Of a stretch of DNA of 64,000 bases, positions 42,708 to 56,509 are shown piece by piece. Every line of letters begins with the position of its first letter. Position 1 is the first letter of the stretch. Below the pieces are notes generated by a model. The model had not been told where the DNA came from. It ran no database searches and saw nothing but the letters and a program-made list of their open reading frames with translations. The translations under genes were made by a program, and so were the position numbers. The stretch comes from Mortierella alpina (Eukaryota > Mortierellomycota > Mortierellomycetes > Mortierellales > Mortierellaceae), in the NCBI GenBank assembly GCA_029449245.1, contig JANATF010000003.1, forward strand, positions 2,232,001 through 2,296,000, given 5' to 3'.

Positions 42708-44506
42708 ATGCTCGTGGTATGTTACTCGTTTGACTACACTTCTCGTTTGGATTGAAACAAAGTTGTCGCCTTGAAGAGATTCATTTGTAGTGCATTTTTA
42801 TTAATGGTTGTTTACATTGCACCTCCAACAGTTGTTCGAATCAAGCGCAGGATACTCCCTTTTCAGCGTATCCAAGGACGACCTTCTGGAGAAGCCCGAG
42901 AACATCTACAAGAGCTTTGACACACCCGAGCACGCCAACAAGGCGCTCAAGCTTAGAGCTTTCTCAAAGTTTGAAAACACGACCGATGCTCTCTCTGCTG
43001 TCACTGCCCTGGTCGAGGGTAAGCTCGCAAAGAACCTCAAGGACTTTTTGTCCAAGGAGATCAGCGAGAAGGAGATGAAGAAGGAGACCCTTATTGTCGG
43101 AGATGCCAAGCTCGGTAAGTTTATTTTATCTTTGTCCAGTGCCCAGTATAAAGGACAGCGAAGCGACTACTCAAGTCGAGGAAACTTCAAACGTTGGAGC
43201 AGAGATCACGATCCGCAGACTAAATATGAATGTTGCTTTGAAATCAAAAGGTGGTGCTATTGCCAAGAAACTCAACATCAAGGTTGTTTCCGACTCAACC
43301 ACGCTGGATGTGTACCGTGGAATCCGTGAGCAGTTGGACTCTCTTCTCTCTGGATTGTCCTCAACCGACCTGTCCGCCATGGTCCTTGGTCTCTCGCACT
43401 CGCTGTCCCGTTATAAACTCAAGTTCTCGCCCGACAAAGTCGACACCATGATCGTGCAAGCCATTGCTCTGTTGGACGATCTGGACAAGGAGCTCAACAC
43501 CTATTCTATGCGCGTTAAGGAGTGGTACGGCTGGCACTTTCCCGAGATGACGCGACTGATCATCGACAACCTCGCCTACTCCAAGATTGTGAAGAAGATG
43601 GGCTTCCGTGCCAACTGTTCATCAACCGATTTGACAGATATTCTTCCCGAGGAGCTGGAGGAGGAGCTCAAGGAGGCCTCGGAGATTTCCATGGGAACCG
43701 AGATTTCAGACGAGGATTTGGACAACATTCACGCCCTTTGCGACCAGATCATTTCGATCACAGAGTACAGAACCCAGTTGTATGAGTACCTCAAGAACCG
43801 TATGAACGCCATTGCTCCCAACCTGACCGCCCTTGTTGGAGATCTGGTCGGTGCTCGTCTGATTGCCCATGCTGGATCCTTGATGACTTTGGCCAAGCAC
43901 CCCGCTTCCACCATTCAGATTCTTGGAGCTGAAAAGGCATTGTTCCGTGCCCTGAAGACAAAGCACGACACACCCAAGTATGGTTTGATCTACCACGCCT
44001 CGCTGATCGGTCAGGCTGGACCCAAGATGAAGGGTAAGATCGCTCGTATGGTTGCCACTAAGGCCGCCATCTCGATTAGAGTCGATGCCCTTGGAGATTC
44101 CGAGTCGCCCGAGATTGGTATTGAGAACCGTGGAAAGGTTGAGGCTCGTTTGAGGATGCTGGAGGGACGGTCAGGAAACAACAACAGCAGCGCAGATCGC
44201 AAGGCTGCAGGCAATGCCAAGGCACAGAAGAAGCACGAGTTTGTTGCTTCATCATCGTACAACACCTCCTCGGATTCTACTGCTGCTGTCAAGGCCGCCT
44301 CATCATCAGAGTCCAAGGACAAGAAGCGTAAGGCAGATTCTGATTCTGACGAGGAGGACAAGAGCAGCAAGAAGAACAAGAAGGAGAAGAAGGATAAGAA
44401 GGACAAGAAGGACAAGAAGGAGGTTGTAGAGGAGAAGAAGGACAAGAAGGAAAAGAAGGACAAGAAAGAGAAGAAGGACAAGAAGGAGAAGAAGGAGAAG
44501 AAGTAA
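42708..44506 (+). CDS. NOP58: Nucleolar protein NOP58 (box C/D snoRNP)
   Basis: NOP58 pairs with Nop56 around Snu13 and fibrillarin in box C/D snoRNPs that guide rRNA 2'-O-methylation. Three exons, 42708-42716, 42832-43114 and 43251-44506, sum to 515 codons plus stop. The first coding exon is only ATG CTC GTG; it joins to [15 protein letters not shown] to restore the conserved N-terminus. Then follow the N-terminal domain, the coiled coil, and the Nop domain ([77 protein letters not shown]). The C-terminus is a KKDK/KKEK repeat of over 40 residues, the usual NOP58 basic tail. Intron 2 contains an open stretch that may look coding but shifts the frame, so it must be spliced out. Confidence 0.96.
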
Positions 44507-44736
44507 ATCAAATCCTGTAGAAGTAACTTGTAATTTTGTTTTCATCATGTCATTTTTAGCATTGTAATACATCATCATTTTCACACTCACCTGTCGCAAC
44601 CGCCATTGTTTTCATGCAGTACAAAGAAAGGAGTTGGTATTGACAACTAGAAGTATTTATTACGAATGCCAAACAATAACGATATGCGAGAAGGAAAAAG
44701 AAAGAGTGAGAGAAAGAAAGAAAGAAAAGAGATGGT

Positions 44737-47700
44737 CTATGACAGATCATGGAAGGTCTTGCCGCTCAACGTTGCCTTCACAATGCCAACACGGATCACA
44801 AAGTCTCCAAAGTGCTCGCCGTCCAACCGCTCAGCGGCCCAGCGACGAATCATGGGCGTCAATTCTGCGACAATCTCGGGTTCCGTCAGGGACTCCTTGT
44901 ACAGCTTGTTCAAACGCTCGCCATGATGTCCTCCACCGAGGTAGACATTGTAAGCACCAAAGGCCTTGCCGACAAACGCAATCTCGGCGACGTAGGGGCG
45001 AGCGCATCCGTTGGGGCATCCAGTCATGCGGATTGTGATAGCGTCGTCCCGAAGACCCACCTCCTCAATCGTGGACTCGAGCAGACTCACAAGCGAGGGC
45101 AGGTAACGCTCTGATTCGGCCATGGCCAGAGAACAGGTTGGGAAGGCCACACAGGCCATTGAGTTGAGCATCGCGGCCGAGTAGTTGAGCTTGTCAAGCT
45201 TGTATTGCTCCAACAGTTCTTGGATACGAGCCTTCTCGGATGCCTTGACGTTGGCAATGATCAAATGCTGGTTAGGGGTCAGACGGAACTCGCCATTGTG
45301 AACCTTGGCAATCTCGCGAAGACCGGTCTTGTGAGGCTCTGCTGGGGTGTCCTTGACACGACCATTCTCGATGTAACAGCAGTAATGCCACATCTTGTCC
45401 TGACCCTGAGTCCATCCATAACGATCGGCATTGTCCAAGAACTTGAAGGGGCGAGGTTCTTGAAGTTGGAAGGACAGACGGGACTGGACCTCGGTTCTGA
45501 ACCATTCGATGCCACGGTCGTCAATGGTGTACTTTAGGCGAGCGTGCTTGCGGTTCATGCGGTCACCAAAGTCGCGCTGAACGAGCATGACCTTCTCACC
45601 GGTCTCGATGGCTTGCTCGGGTGTGCAGAAGCCGAGGTGGTCGGCCAGACGTGGGTAAGTCTTCTTGTTACCGTGGGTCATACCCATGCCTCCTCCGACA
45701 GTGACGTTGAATCCGGCCAAGGAGCCGTCCTTGTTGGTGATGGCGATATAGCCGAGATCGTGGGCATAGACATCGACATCGTTGTTAGGAGGAACAGCGA
45801 CAACTATCAGCAATGAAAGAAAAAATAAAACAATGTAAGCGCGAAAATTCATAGGGCAATGCTGCTCATAGAGTAGATGACAAGAGGCCACGAGAGAGCG
45901 ACTGCACATACCAATCTTGAACTTGCGAGGAAGATAAGTGGGTCCGTAGAGGGGCTCGTGGTCGACGACAGCCTCGCCCTTGACCAGCTTCTGGTCCAGC
46001 CAGATCTCGCGGTAGGCGGAGGTCTTGGGCAACAGATGAGCCGAGAGGTCGGTAGCAAAGTCATTGACCTGCTTGTGAAGGTCCGACTGATGAGGGTTGG
46101 GGTTGCACATGATGTTGCGGTTGACATCTCCACAGGCAGCAATGGTGTCCAACAACGACTTGTTGATGAGCTGAATGTTCTTCTTGAGGTTGCGCTTCAA
46201 CACACCATGGAACTGGAAGGCCTGGCGAGTGGTCAACTTCAAGGTGCCGTTGGCAGTGACATCCGAGATGCTGTCCATAGCCAACCACTGGGCTGGAGTG
46301 GCCACACCACCAGGAACACGGACACGGACCATGAAGGAGAAGGCTTTCTCAAGACCTTGCTTCTTGCGCTCCTCGCGAAGATCGCGATCATCCTGCTGGT
46401 AGATTCCGTGGAACTTTGTCAACTTGGTGTCGGCCTCGGCACGCAGCTGGCCCGTGGTCGTGTCCAAGAGACCCTCGGCAATGGTGCCGCGCAGGTAGTT
46501 CGAGTCGATCTTCATGGCATCGTCAGCGGACTTCTTGGGCTCGTCCACCACGCCCTCGAGAGGCTTGCATCCAAGTGATTCCCAAAGGAGAGGCTCCCAG
46601 GCAGCCCAAGCGGTCTCGTAGGCATCAGCATCCTGGTCGTTTCCGAGTCCGAGATCGACCAAGGGGCTGGCACCCAACTCCACCAACTTGGCATGCAACT
46701 CCTTCGAGGGACGGTTGTAGAAGATGGCGTCTTCCTCGCGAGGCCAGTAATGGGAGTCGCCCAGACCAAAGACTGCAAACTTGGTCTCGGAAACGCCCAG
46801 CTCTGTGGCAGCACTCAGGGCCTTCCAGAACTCGCGCGCGTTGACGGGGAACTCTCCTTGACCGGCGGTACTGACCACAAAGATAACGTGCTTCTCCAGG
46901 GTCAGGTCTTCAATCGAGACATCGTCCATGGCACTGTAACGAGCGGACAGGTTGCGCAGCTTGGCGCCCTTGACCAGACGCTTGGCCAAACCTTCACCGT
47001 TGCTGCCATCGGAACCAAAGAGGATTAAGAGGGGGGGTCCACCGAGACCGCCCATGAGCTTGGCAAAGTCGTCCTTGGCCTTCTTCTTCAGGGCAACATC
47101 ACGATCCTTGGCCTCGGACTCGATCGAGTGGGTGAGAGTACGGGCAATGTCAGGGTTCTGCTGGATGATGAGAGACAGATGGTTCTCACGCTCGAGGAAC
47201 TGCTGCAAATCCAGTTTGATGCGCTCGGAATCGAGACGGAAGGGCTCTTCACCCTTCTCGTCCAGGGAAGGGTTCCAGCGGTACAAGGGCCAGTAACCGC
47301 TGTCGACAGCCAACTTGGTCTCCTTCAAGACGGTGATGGGCGAGACGACCTCCTCATCAGGACGGGGCAAGTAGGCCAGGACGAGAGAGGGACCCTGGTA
47401 CTGATCAGCCTCGATCAAGGCGTGCAGGACATGGGAGTAGCTCGAGTAAACGGCCACCGAGGCGACAAACACAGATCCGTAGTTCATGGCGTAAAGACCA
47501 ATGTCCTTCTTGCGGTTCTCGGGATTCTGAGTGCGAGCAGTATATGGCTCGGTGTCGAGGATCAACAGGTTGATGTCGGCATTGGATGAGATGACATGGT
47601 GGACGCCAGAGTTGGCGATATCAAAGGCCCAAGAGTCGGCACCGATCAACCAGTGCGAGGGCTTTGCAAACTGAGCGGACTGGGCGCTGATCTCTGCGAG

Positions 47701-49408
47701 GGATCCAACAAGACCGTCCTTGAGCTCGTGGAGAAGAGCAATGGCCTCGTCACCGTGGCGCTTGGCAAGTTTGCTGTCGGCTCGGTTCAGGTGCCACTGC
47801 GTCAGAGCCTTACGGAGGGGCTCTGAGATCTTGAGGGCCGAGTCCTGGACAGTCTTGGAGACGAGCTCAGCAAAGCGAGCACGGGTGGCGACCTTGGTGA
47901 CTAGAGAACCATAGCCAAACTCGGGCGACTGCTGAGCAGAGCCCCAAACAGAGTCGGTCTTGATGCCGTTCTCGATGTTGAGACGGTCCTGGAAGACCTG
48001 GTTCAGCATCTGAATGTAAGGGGTGTCGACATCGGACTCACTGATGGGTGTCGAGTGCGAGACAGCGTGGGACACATAGTGAGGGTTGATGGCGAACGAG
48101 GGCTTGTCTGAGGCCAGGGCCTCCTTGACATCCCCGTCCGTAAGGTCGGCGCCGGATCCGCGGTAGCGTGCGCTGGCGATTCTGGGGATCTGACCTTCCC
48201 AGGCAGCTTCATAGGCATGGAAGGAAGCCGAGACGTCGAGGAAGAGGGGCGTCCAGGCGGTGTGGGCGGCGGGTGCCTGTTCAAAGACAATCACGCGCTC
48301 GACGGAGGCGGGGAGGGCCTTGAGGAAATGACGCTCTGACCAGGGGCGGTAGAGATAGACCTTGATGAGGCCAATGTCTTTGCGGTGGTGGGTGTGGATG
48401 AGGTTCTCGAGTGCAGAGGAGCCGATCGCCAGGGTGACGAATACGGTCTTCGGCTGAGCAGGGCCTGAGTTTGTGACAGGTTGAGTAATAGCGGAGATTG
48501 AAGAGATGAGGTTAGGGTTAACTGATCTGTGTGTGTGGGGAGCGAAATCCTCGCGTGAAATGACGAATTATCGCTTGCTTGCAATCTTTCTTACCTTGGT
48601 ACTCAATGGGGCTGTATGAGCGGCCAGTCTGCTTCTTCAGCGTCGCAAGCAACTCTTCGACCTTGTTGTACACCTGCTCGGGCGAAACTGCTTCTGGTGC
48701 AGAGGACGACTCCTTTGGGTTCAGGTACAGAGAAGACAGCGAGATGTCGCTCACTGCCGCCTGCCGTTCCTTATGGGCTGCGAGATCCTGCTCAGAGATC
48801 AATGCAGGGGCAACCTTCTGGTGGTCAAGGACTACCTTCTGCTGGCTCTTGTCAAAGGAGCCGACGGCATTCAAAAAGGGTGTGCTGGTCTGAACAGCAG
48901 CCGCCTGAGCGACCAAAGCAAGATCAAAGGCTGCTTGTGCGTTGTCGGAGGTCAAGACCGCAAAACCTGTTTGGCGAACAGCCATCAGATCTGCATTCGA
49001 GGGCACGGCGGCTGCACCCTTGCTGTGTCCTTTGCTATGGCCATTGCTGTTGCTGTGGGAGTTATTGCTGTTCTTGTCCGAGTCCCGCTCTTTGGTCTCC
49101 ACATGAACGACGACTGCAGATCGCTGAGCAGCAATCTTGAAGAGATGGGGGATGGCAGGCAAGAGCACATCCGAGGTTGCCAGGACCGAGACCAATCCCT
49201 TGTTGGCAGCGGCAGTCTCTTGGATCTTTTGAAAGGGATCCGCATTGGCCTGGAGGGTGTTGACGACAGGCGAGGTGTTTGAGATCGTGTACTTGTCCGA
49301 GAGGTTGTCAATAGTGCTCGAGAGCTGTGACGAGAGCGAGTTGACGGCAAAGATGGACTCGGACGAGGCGTAAGCAGCCTGTGCAAGGGCGTCAAAGGCA
49401 GCTGGCAT
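44737..49408 (-). CDS. MET5: Sulfite reductase (NADPH) hemoprotein beta subunit
   Basis: Reduces sulfite to sulfide with six electrons in sulfur assimilation, with the flavoprotein Met10. Three exons (48595-49408, 45912-48464, 44737-45803) sum to 1477 residues, close to yeast Met5 (about 1440). Domains in order: an N-terminal pyruvate:ferredoxin-oxidoreductase-like part; TPP-fold-like part ([27 protein letters not shown]); a flavodoxin domain ([40 protein letters not shown]); and the siroheme hemoprotein with its parasite and core repeats ([34 protein letters not shown]). The 4Fe-4S/siroheme cysteines are intact: CVAFPTC (C-x5-C) and CPNGC (C-x3-C). Intron 2 (45804-45911, 108 nt) has no stop and preserves frame, but skipping it restores [20 protein letters not shown]. 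Upstream DNA (49440-49680) is purine-rich. Confidence 0.95.
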
Positions 49409-50466
49409 GTTTTTTTAAAGAAGCGATTATACAACAGAAGAAGAGCGGAGGCAGAGGAGGAGGATTACAATGGCGACGAGGCGGAATCAATAAAAAACAA
49501 AATGCTACGAAGGAATATATGATACAGGCTGGAGGGATATATACGAAGATGAGGAGAGATAGGGTCGGGTGGGAGGAGCGTTGAAGGTTGAAGGACTCTA
49601 TTGCGGAAGAGGAAAAAGGAGGATGTGAAAAGGGGAAAAGTAGAAGGGAAGCAAAAGAAGAGAGGACAGGAAGGGAGGATATGGCCCGCGTTTATATGTT
49701 AGCCGTGCTCCTCAAACCTTTTCCGCCGAGGGACTCCTTTGCGTTTCTCCGAGATCGTAACGAGATCCCCAAAGGCCCATAAGGCGAGCACGAGCAGAGC
49801 AGCAGGCACAGACACACCGAGGGGGGTCATAGTCTATTCAATTAAGAAAGAGCGGCATTCATTCGACGCGCACCTATGGCCGCCTGCGACCGTATGGCGA
49901 AATCATGGCGACTGAACCAGCACAGTCACAGCACGCAACGCAAATTGCACCATCGATCGCATCAGACCGCAGCCAAGGGCCTTGATTGGACAGGCCAGAT
50001 CAACCGATAACCTTGACCCTCGCGGCTCCATGAGGCGAGTGCGTGCTCTATCGCTCGCTTATTGATCCATTGATCCTCGCCAGAGAGCGACAAAGACATC
50101 TCGTCCCCCCCTAGCTGTCCGGCACTATTACTGTCTCTGGGCCAGATCAACAGATCGTCAGATCGCGCCATCCACGACCCACTTTGTCCCTCTTGTTGTG
50201 CCTGTTGTGATTGTTATCCATCCCACCACCCTCCCAGCCGGATCTTTGCAGGTCTACAGAGAGTAGTAGTATGCATTTTTTACGCCTCATCCTCCATTCT
50301 TGTTTTACACATCCGTGTCTATCCTGTGTGCTCACACCTGCAGGCATCGACGACGATCCTACACACTCATTCATGTAGTACTCACGCACACCATGCATCC
50401 GAAAAAAGTATTAACAATTGTCCTCGGAAGTGTCTTTCTTGAGAACAACCGAAAGTCGTGATAGGA
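49409..50466. promoter_or_regulatory. Upstream region of MET5
   Basis: About 1.06 kb before the MET5 start and after the TRAPPC12 stop (both minus). The 240 bp next to MET5 are strongly purine-rich on the plus strand (ggaggcagaggaggaggatt), i.e. a CT-rich leader on the coding strand. No supported gene; no CACGTG-type sulfur-regulon site stood out to me. Confidence 0.45.
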
Positions 50467-53209
50467 TCAGATCTTGAATGTGCTCACATTGAACTGATCT
50501 CCGGCCCATTTGGCCACCTCCACCATCATCTGCTGCTTTCTCCGCATCGATCCCTCGGTCCTGAGCTCAAAGAGGGTTGCCATGTTGAACACCAAAGCCT
50601 CACTCGTGCCTGCAGACGTCGGATAAGCAAACATCAGTTTTTCGATTCTCGGGATGGCATCGTTCAATTGACCGGCATACAACTCGCACACCGCCAAGTT
50701 GTTTGTTGCCTAGAGTTCCTCAAGTTCCCAAAAAAAAAATAAAAGGAAGCAGAGAAGGAATGATCATTGTCAGAACAGATCGTGAAAAGCAGCACGTTCC
50801 TTTCAGACACAGGGACCAAACTGCCTCCTTACAGCAAGATTCTCCGGTTCCTGAACGAGCACCTCCTCAAAGGCACTTTTGGCCGCCAGCCATCGTCCCT
50901 GTGTTACTGCCAGCAGCGCTTCGTTCATGGTTAACTGAAGTTTGAAATGCGCTTGCTCGGTTGCAGAATGGTCTTCAAGATGGCTCTTGACAAAGTCTTC
51001 CAGCTCCTTGAACTCTTTGTCCGCTCTGTCCACATCTCCGAGCTGAAGGTAGAGTCGTCCTAATCCAGATCGGAAATTAATATCTTGGGAAAACTTTTTT
51101 GCTAGGTCACGGGCGTGTCTCGTGGCAGCAGGGTAATCCTTGATCTCCACGAGATAATTGAGGACCATGAGATGCAGCTGTCCTGTAATATCCTGCCATT
51201 GGCGAACACCGACTGTATCATCGCTCACTCGACAGATTGCCTCAAACTAGTTGTGTTTTTTCGTTACAATATAAAAACTTTAGCAACTGCGGGTGGACAT
51301 GGAACTGTGAACGAGGAACATGAACCTGTTTGCAAAGTGTTTACCTTTTTACAGTGAATGATAAGATCATACAACTGATCAATTGCTTCGGGAACATCGC
51401 CCAAGTATCCTTGAAGTCGTGCCTTTAGGACAAACAGCTCAAAGGGAACCATGCAGCCTCGTCTGATTGCAACCCAGCGTTCCTGTTCCTGAGTCTGAAT
51501 ATCACTGTTAACAAAAACGTCTGGTGGGTAGTTTTCATATCGATACTGAGGTCCTCGAAGATCGCCTAGTTGATCCAGTTCTGCGTGGGCCATCTCGTAC
51601 TGTCCTAGCTTGACGAGCGCCAGTAGTCGCGCATACCAGAGCTGGACATTACAGGACGGATGTGCAGATCGTTTTGGTGTCAGTGATAAATGCTTTTCAA
51701 AGTGTGATATCATTTGACAAATACCATCTCTCGGTAAACCTACGTTGATGAGCTCCAGGATCCTGTCTGGCGGCGTCAGCAGAATCTGAGAGCGGGTATA
51801 TCTTGCCATTGCTCGCCATGAGTTTTCGACCGTGAGAGTGTAAAGAACCTTGGATCGAGGTTCCTGCAATAGTTCTGTTTCAGTCAAGGCATTCCAGTCC
51901 CGTAACACGCGCTGCTCTGCTGGGACATGTTTGATCATGAGGTCGTTCAGCGCATCCACCTACGATTCGTCAAAGGTAGAATACAGACAGCGTTAGATCC
52001 ACTTGACATCAAACGTTGCTGCTACAATCGCTCCTCCTTTTCCATTGGCAGCATACCATCGTGATCTCATGGAACATATTGCTCGCGCTCAGAACAGGGA
52101 ACCCCTCTTGCCTCATGGGACTTTGTGGCACAGCAAATCCGGGCGATAGAATCCTATCCCATCAGTACAGCGTTCATGAATTACTGTTAGATACCAGCAG
52201 CTACCATGACCTTCTTTCACCTTAACGTGTGATGAATTTACCCGACGGGGTGCTCGCGTCCATGCTCCACCGGCCTGATGTTCAGCGGACCACTAGTGTT
52301 CCAAGGTTGAGCAGGCACTGCTGTAATTGTGGCCAACGGATGTTGTATTGAGTGCTGTTCCTGAACGGGGCTTTTCAATTCCTGTCGCACGAGATCGGCA
52401 TGGTCATGAAAGCTAATCCCCGAGGGGTTCGTTGTTGACACGCCCATCGAAAGTCGTGCATTCCAAGCAGGCGCATGATGCCCTGGCGTTGCCGGCGCGT
52501 GTTTTTGAGTATCAGGTCCACTTTCCAGTCCCAGTCCTACTGATGGCTGAGAAACGGATCGGCCAATGTCACTGATAGAGTCTTCCAACGACAGGATGGA
52601 TGTCTCCCCCGGAAGAGGTGTGTCCACGCCTGATCCAGACACAGACACCGGCGTTCCTGATGTGGTTGGGGGCTGCAATGCGGTAGAGAAAGCCTGGAAG
52701 GCTGTGAAGGTTGTGCCTCCGATAGATAGTGATCGCTGTGGTAAAGGTGGTGATGCTAGATGGGTCGGGAACTCTGTCGGCATGCTGTTGTGTGTGGCAG
52801 GCACGTTAATGCTAAGAGACGACGATGGCCGTGTGGAGCCGCTGGCCGGGGCCGTCTCGGCCTCCTGAGAGCTGGAGCCGCTGTCATTGCCTTGCCTGTC
52901 CAAGGCCGCTTGAAGCGGATCTATAAAATTTGGACTTTGTTCTATGGCATCGGTGGCACGAGCTGTTGCAGGGTTTCCTGTAGACTGTGGGACCTCGATG
53001 GCCGACTTTGCGCGAAAGGGGGGAGGTGAGAATACAGATGGCTTTGATGTCGCTGAGTGGAATGGAATGGGGCCATCGTCAAACGACTCGGCGGGCGGTG
53101 ATGGTGGTGGTGGTGGTTCTGTAGACTCTGCTGCTGCAGGGGCAGCCTCCCGCAATGGGGGTGTGGGTGGATGCAGCAGCGGGTCGTCGAATGGCACGCT
53201 GCGCGACAT
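50467..53209 (-). CDS. TRAPP complex subunit TRAPPC12-like (TPR-rich)
   Basis: TRAPPC12 is a metazoan/filamentous-fungal subunit of the TRAPP III tethering complex for ER-Golgi and autophagy traffic; baker's yeast lacks it. About five minus-strand exons. Exon 1 (52242-53209) encodes a disordered Pro/Ser-rich part from MSRSVPFDDPLLHPPTPPLRE. The conserved part starts in exons 2-3 (MFHEITM|VDALNDLMIKHVPAEQRVLRDWNALTETELL; WRAMARYTRSQIL) and continues with TPR-like helices (LWYARLLALVKLGQYEMAHAELDQLGDL; YLQLGDVDRADKEFKELEDFV; GRWLAAKSAFEEVLVQEPENLAV; NNLAVCELYAGQLNDAIPRIEKLM). It ends WAGDQFNVSTFKI, matching the family ending. The frame is open upstream to 53416, but that adds Cys-rich, unconvincing sequence. 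Confidence 0.82.
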
Positions 53210-53612
53210 GAGTGCTTGTGCGGCTGGATGCTGGGTTGGCGGGCACGCGTGAACGGGAGATGCAAGGTGCAGAGAGCGGCTGTTGGTCTGGAGGACAGGC
53301 TGGAAGGCTGGATGACAATGGACGACACTGGGGCACAACGGAAAGGCTGGAGGCAATGGCACAAGGCATTGGCAGAAGAGACTACAGAGAGTCTGTATTT
53401 CCGAGCAATGTGGCACGGGAAATTAAGGGCGCGTGTCCACCTTTAAGCTCTCGCTTCTCTCTTCCTCTCACGTTACCTCCTTTGCTTCTGACACTGGCAC
53501 CCAACACCCAACACACCACCGCCAACCACCCAGCAGCACCCTCGCCGGCCACACTCGTTCAAAAGCACACCACACTCGTTCAAAAGCACACGCAGACACC
53601 TTCACCTGCACC
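53210..53612. promoter_or_regulatory. Divergent promoter region, TRAPPC12 / CDC48
   Basis: 403 bp between the two starts. It contains a tandem duplication at 53551-53591 (two 20-bp copies of ACACTCGTTCAAAAGCACAC, period 21), within 60 bp of the CDC48 ATG and therefore probably in its 5' UTR. A CT-rich stretch precedes it (ctctcgcttctctcttcctc). Confidence 0.6.

Positions 53613-56509
<2,897 letters not shown>

Noticed and set aside
44306-44599. Leucine-run frame antisense to the end of NOP58
   Set aside because: It is the reverse complement of the Lys-rich NOP58 tail, a pure composition effect.
45877-46578. Long antisense frame (233 codons) and several others inside MET5
   Set aside because: Both strands are open because of codon bias; the minus strand carries the intact sulfite reductase motifs.
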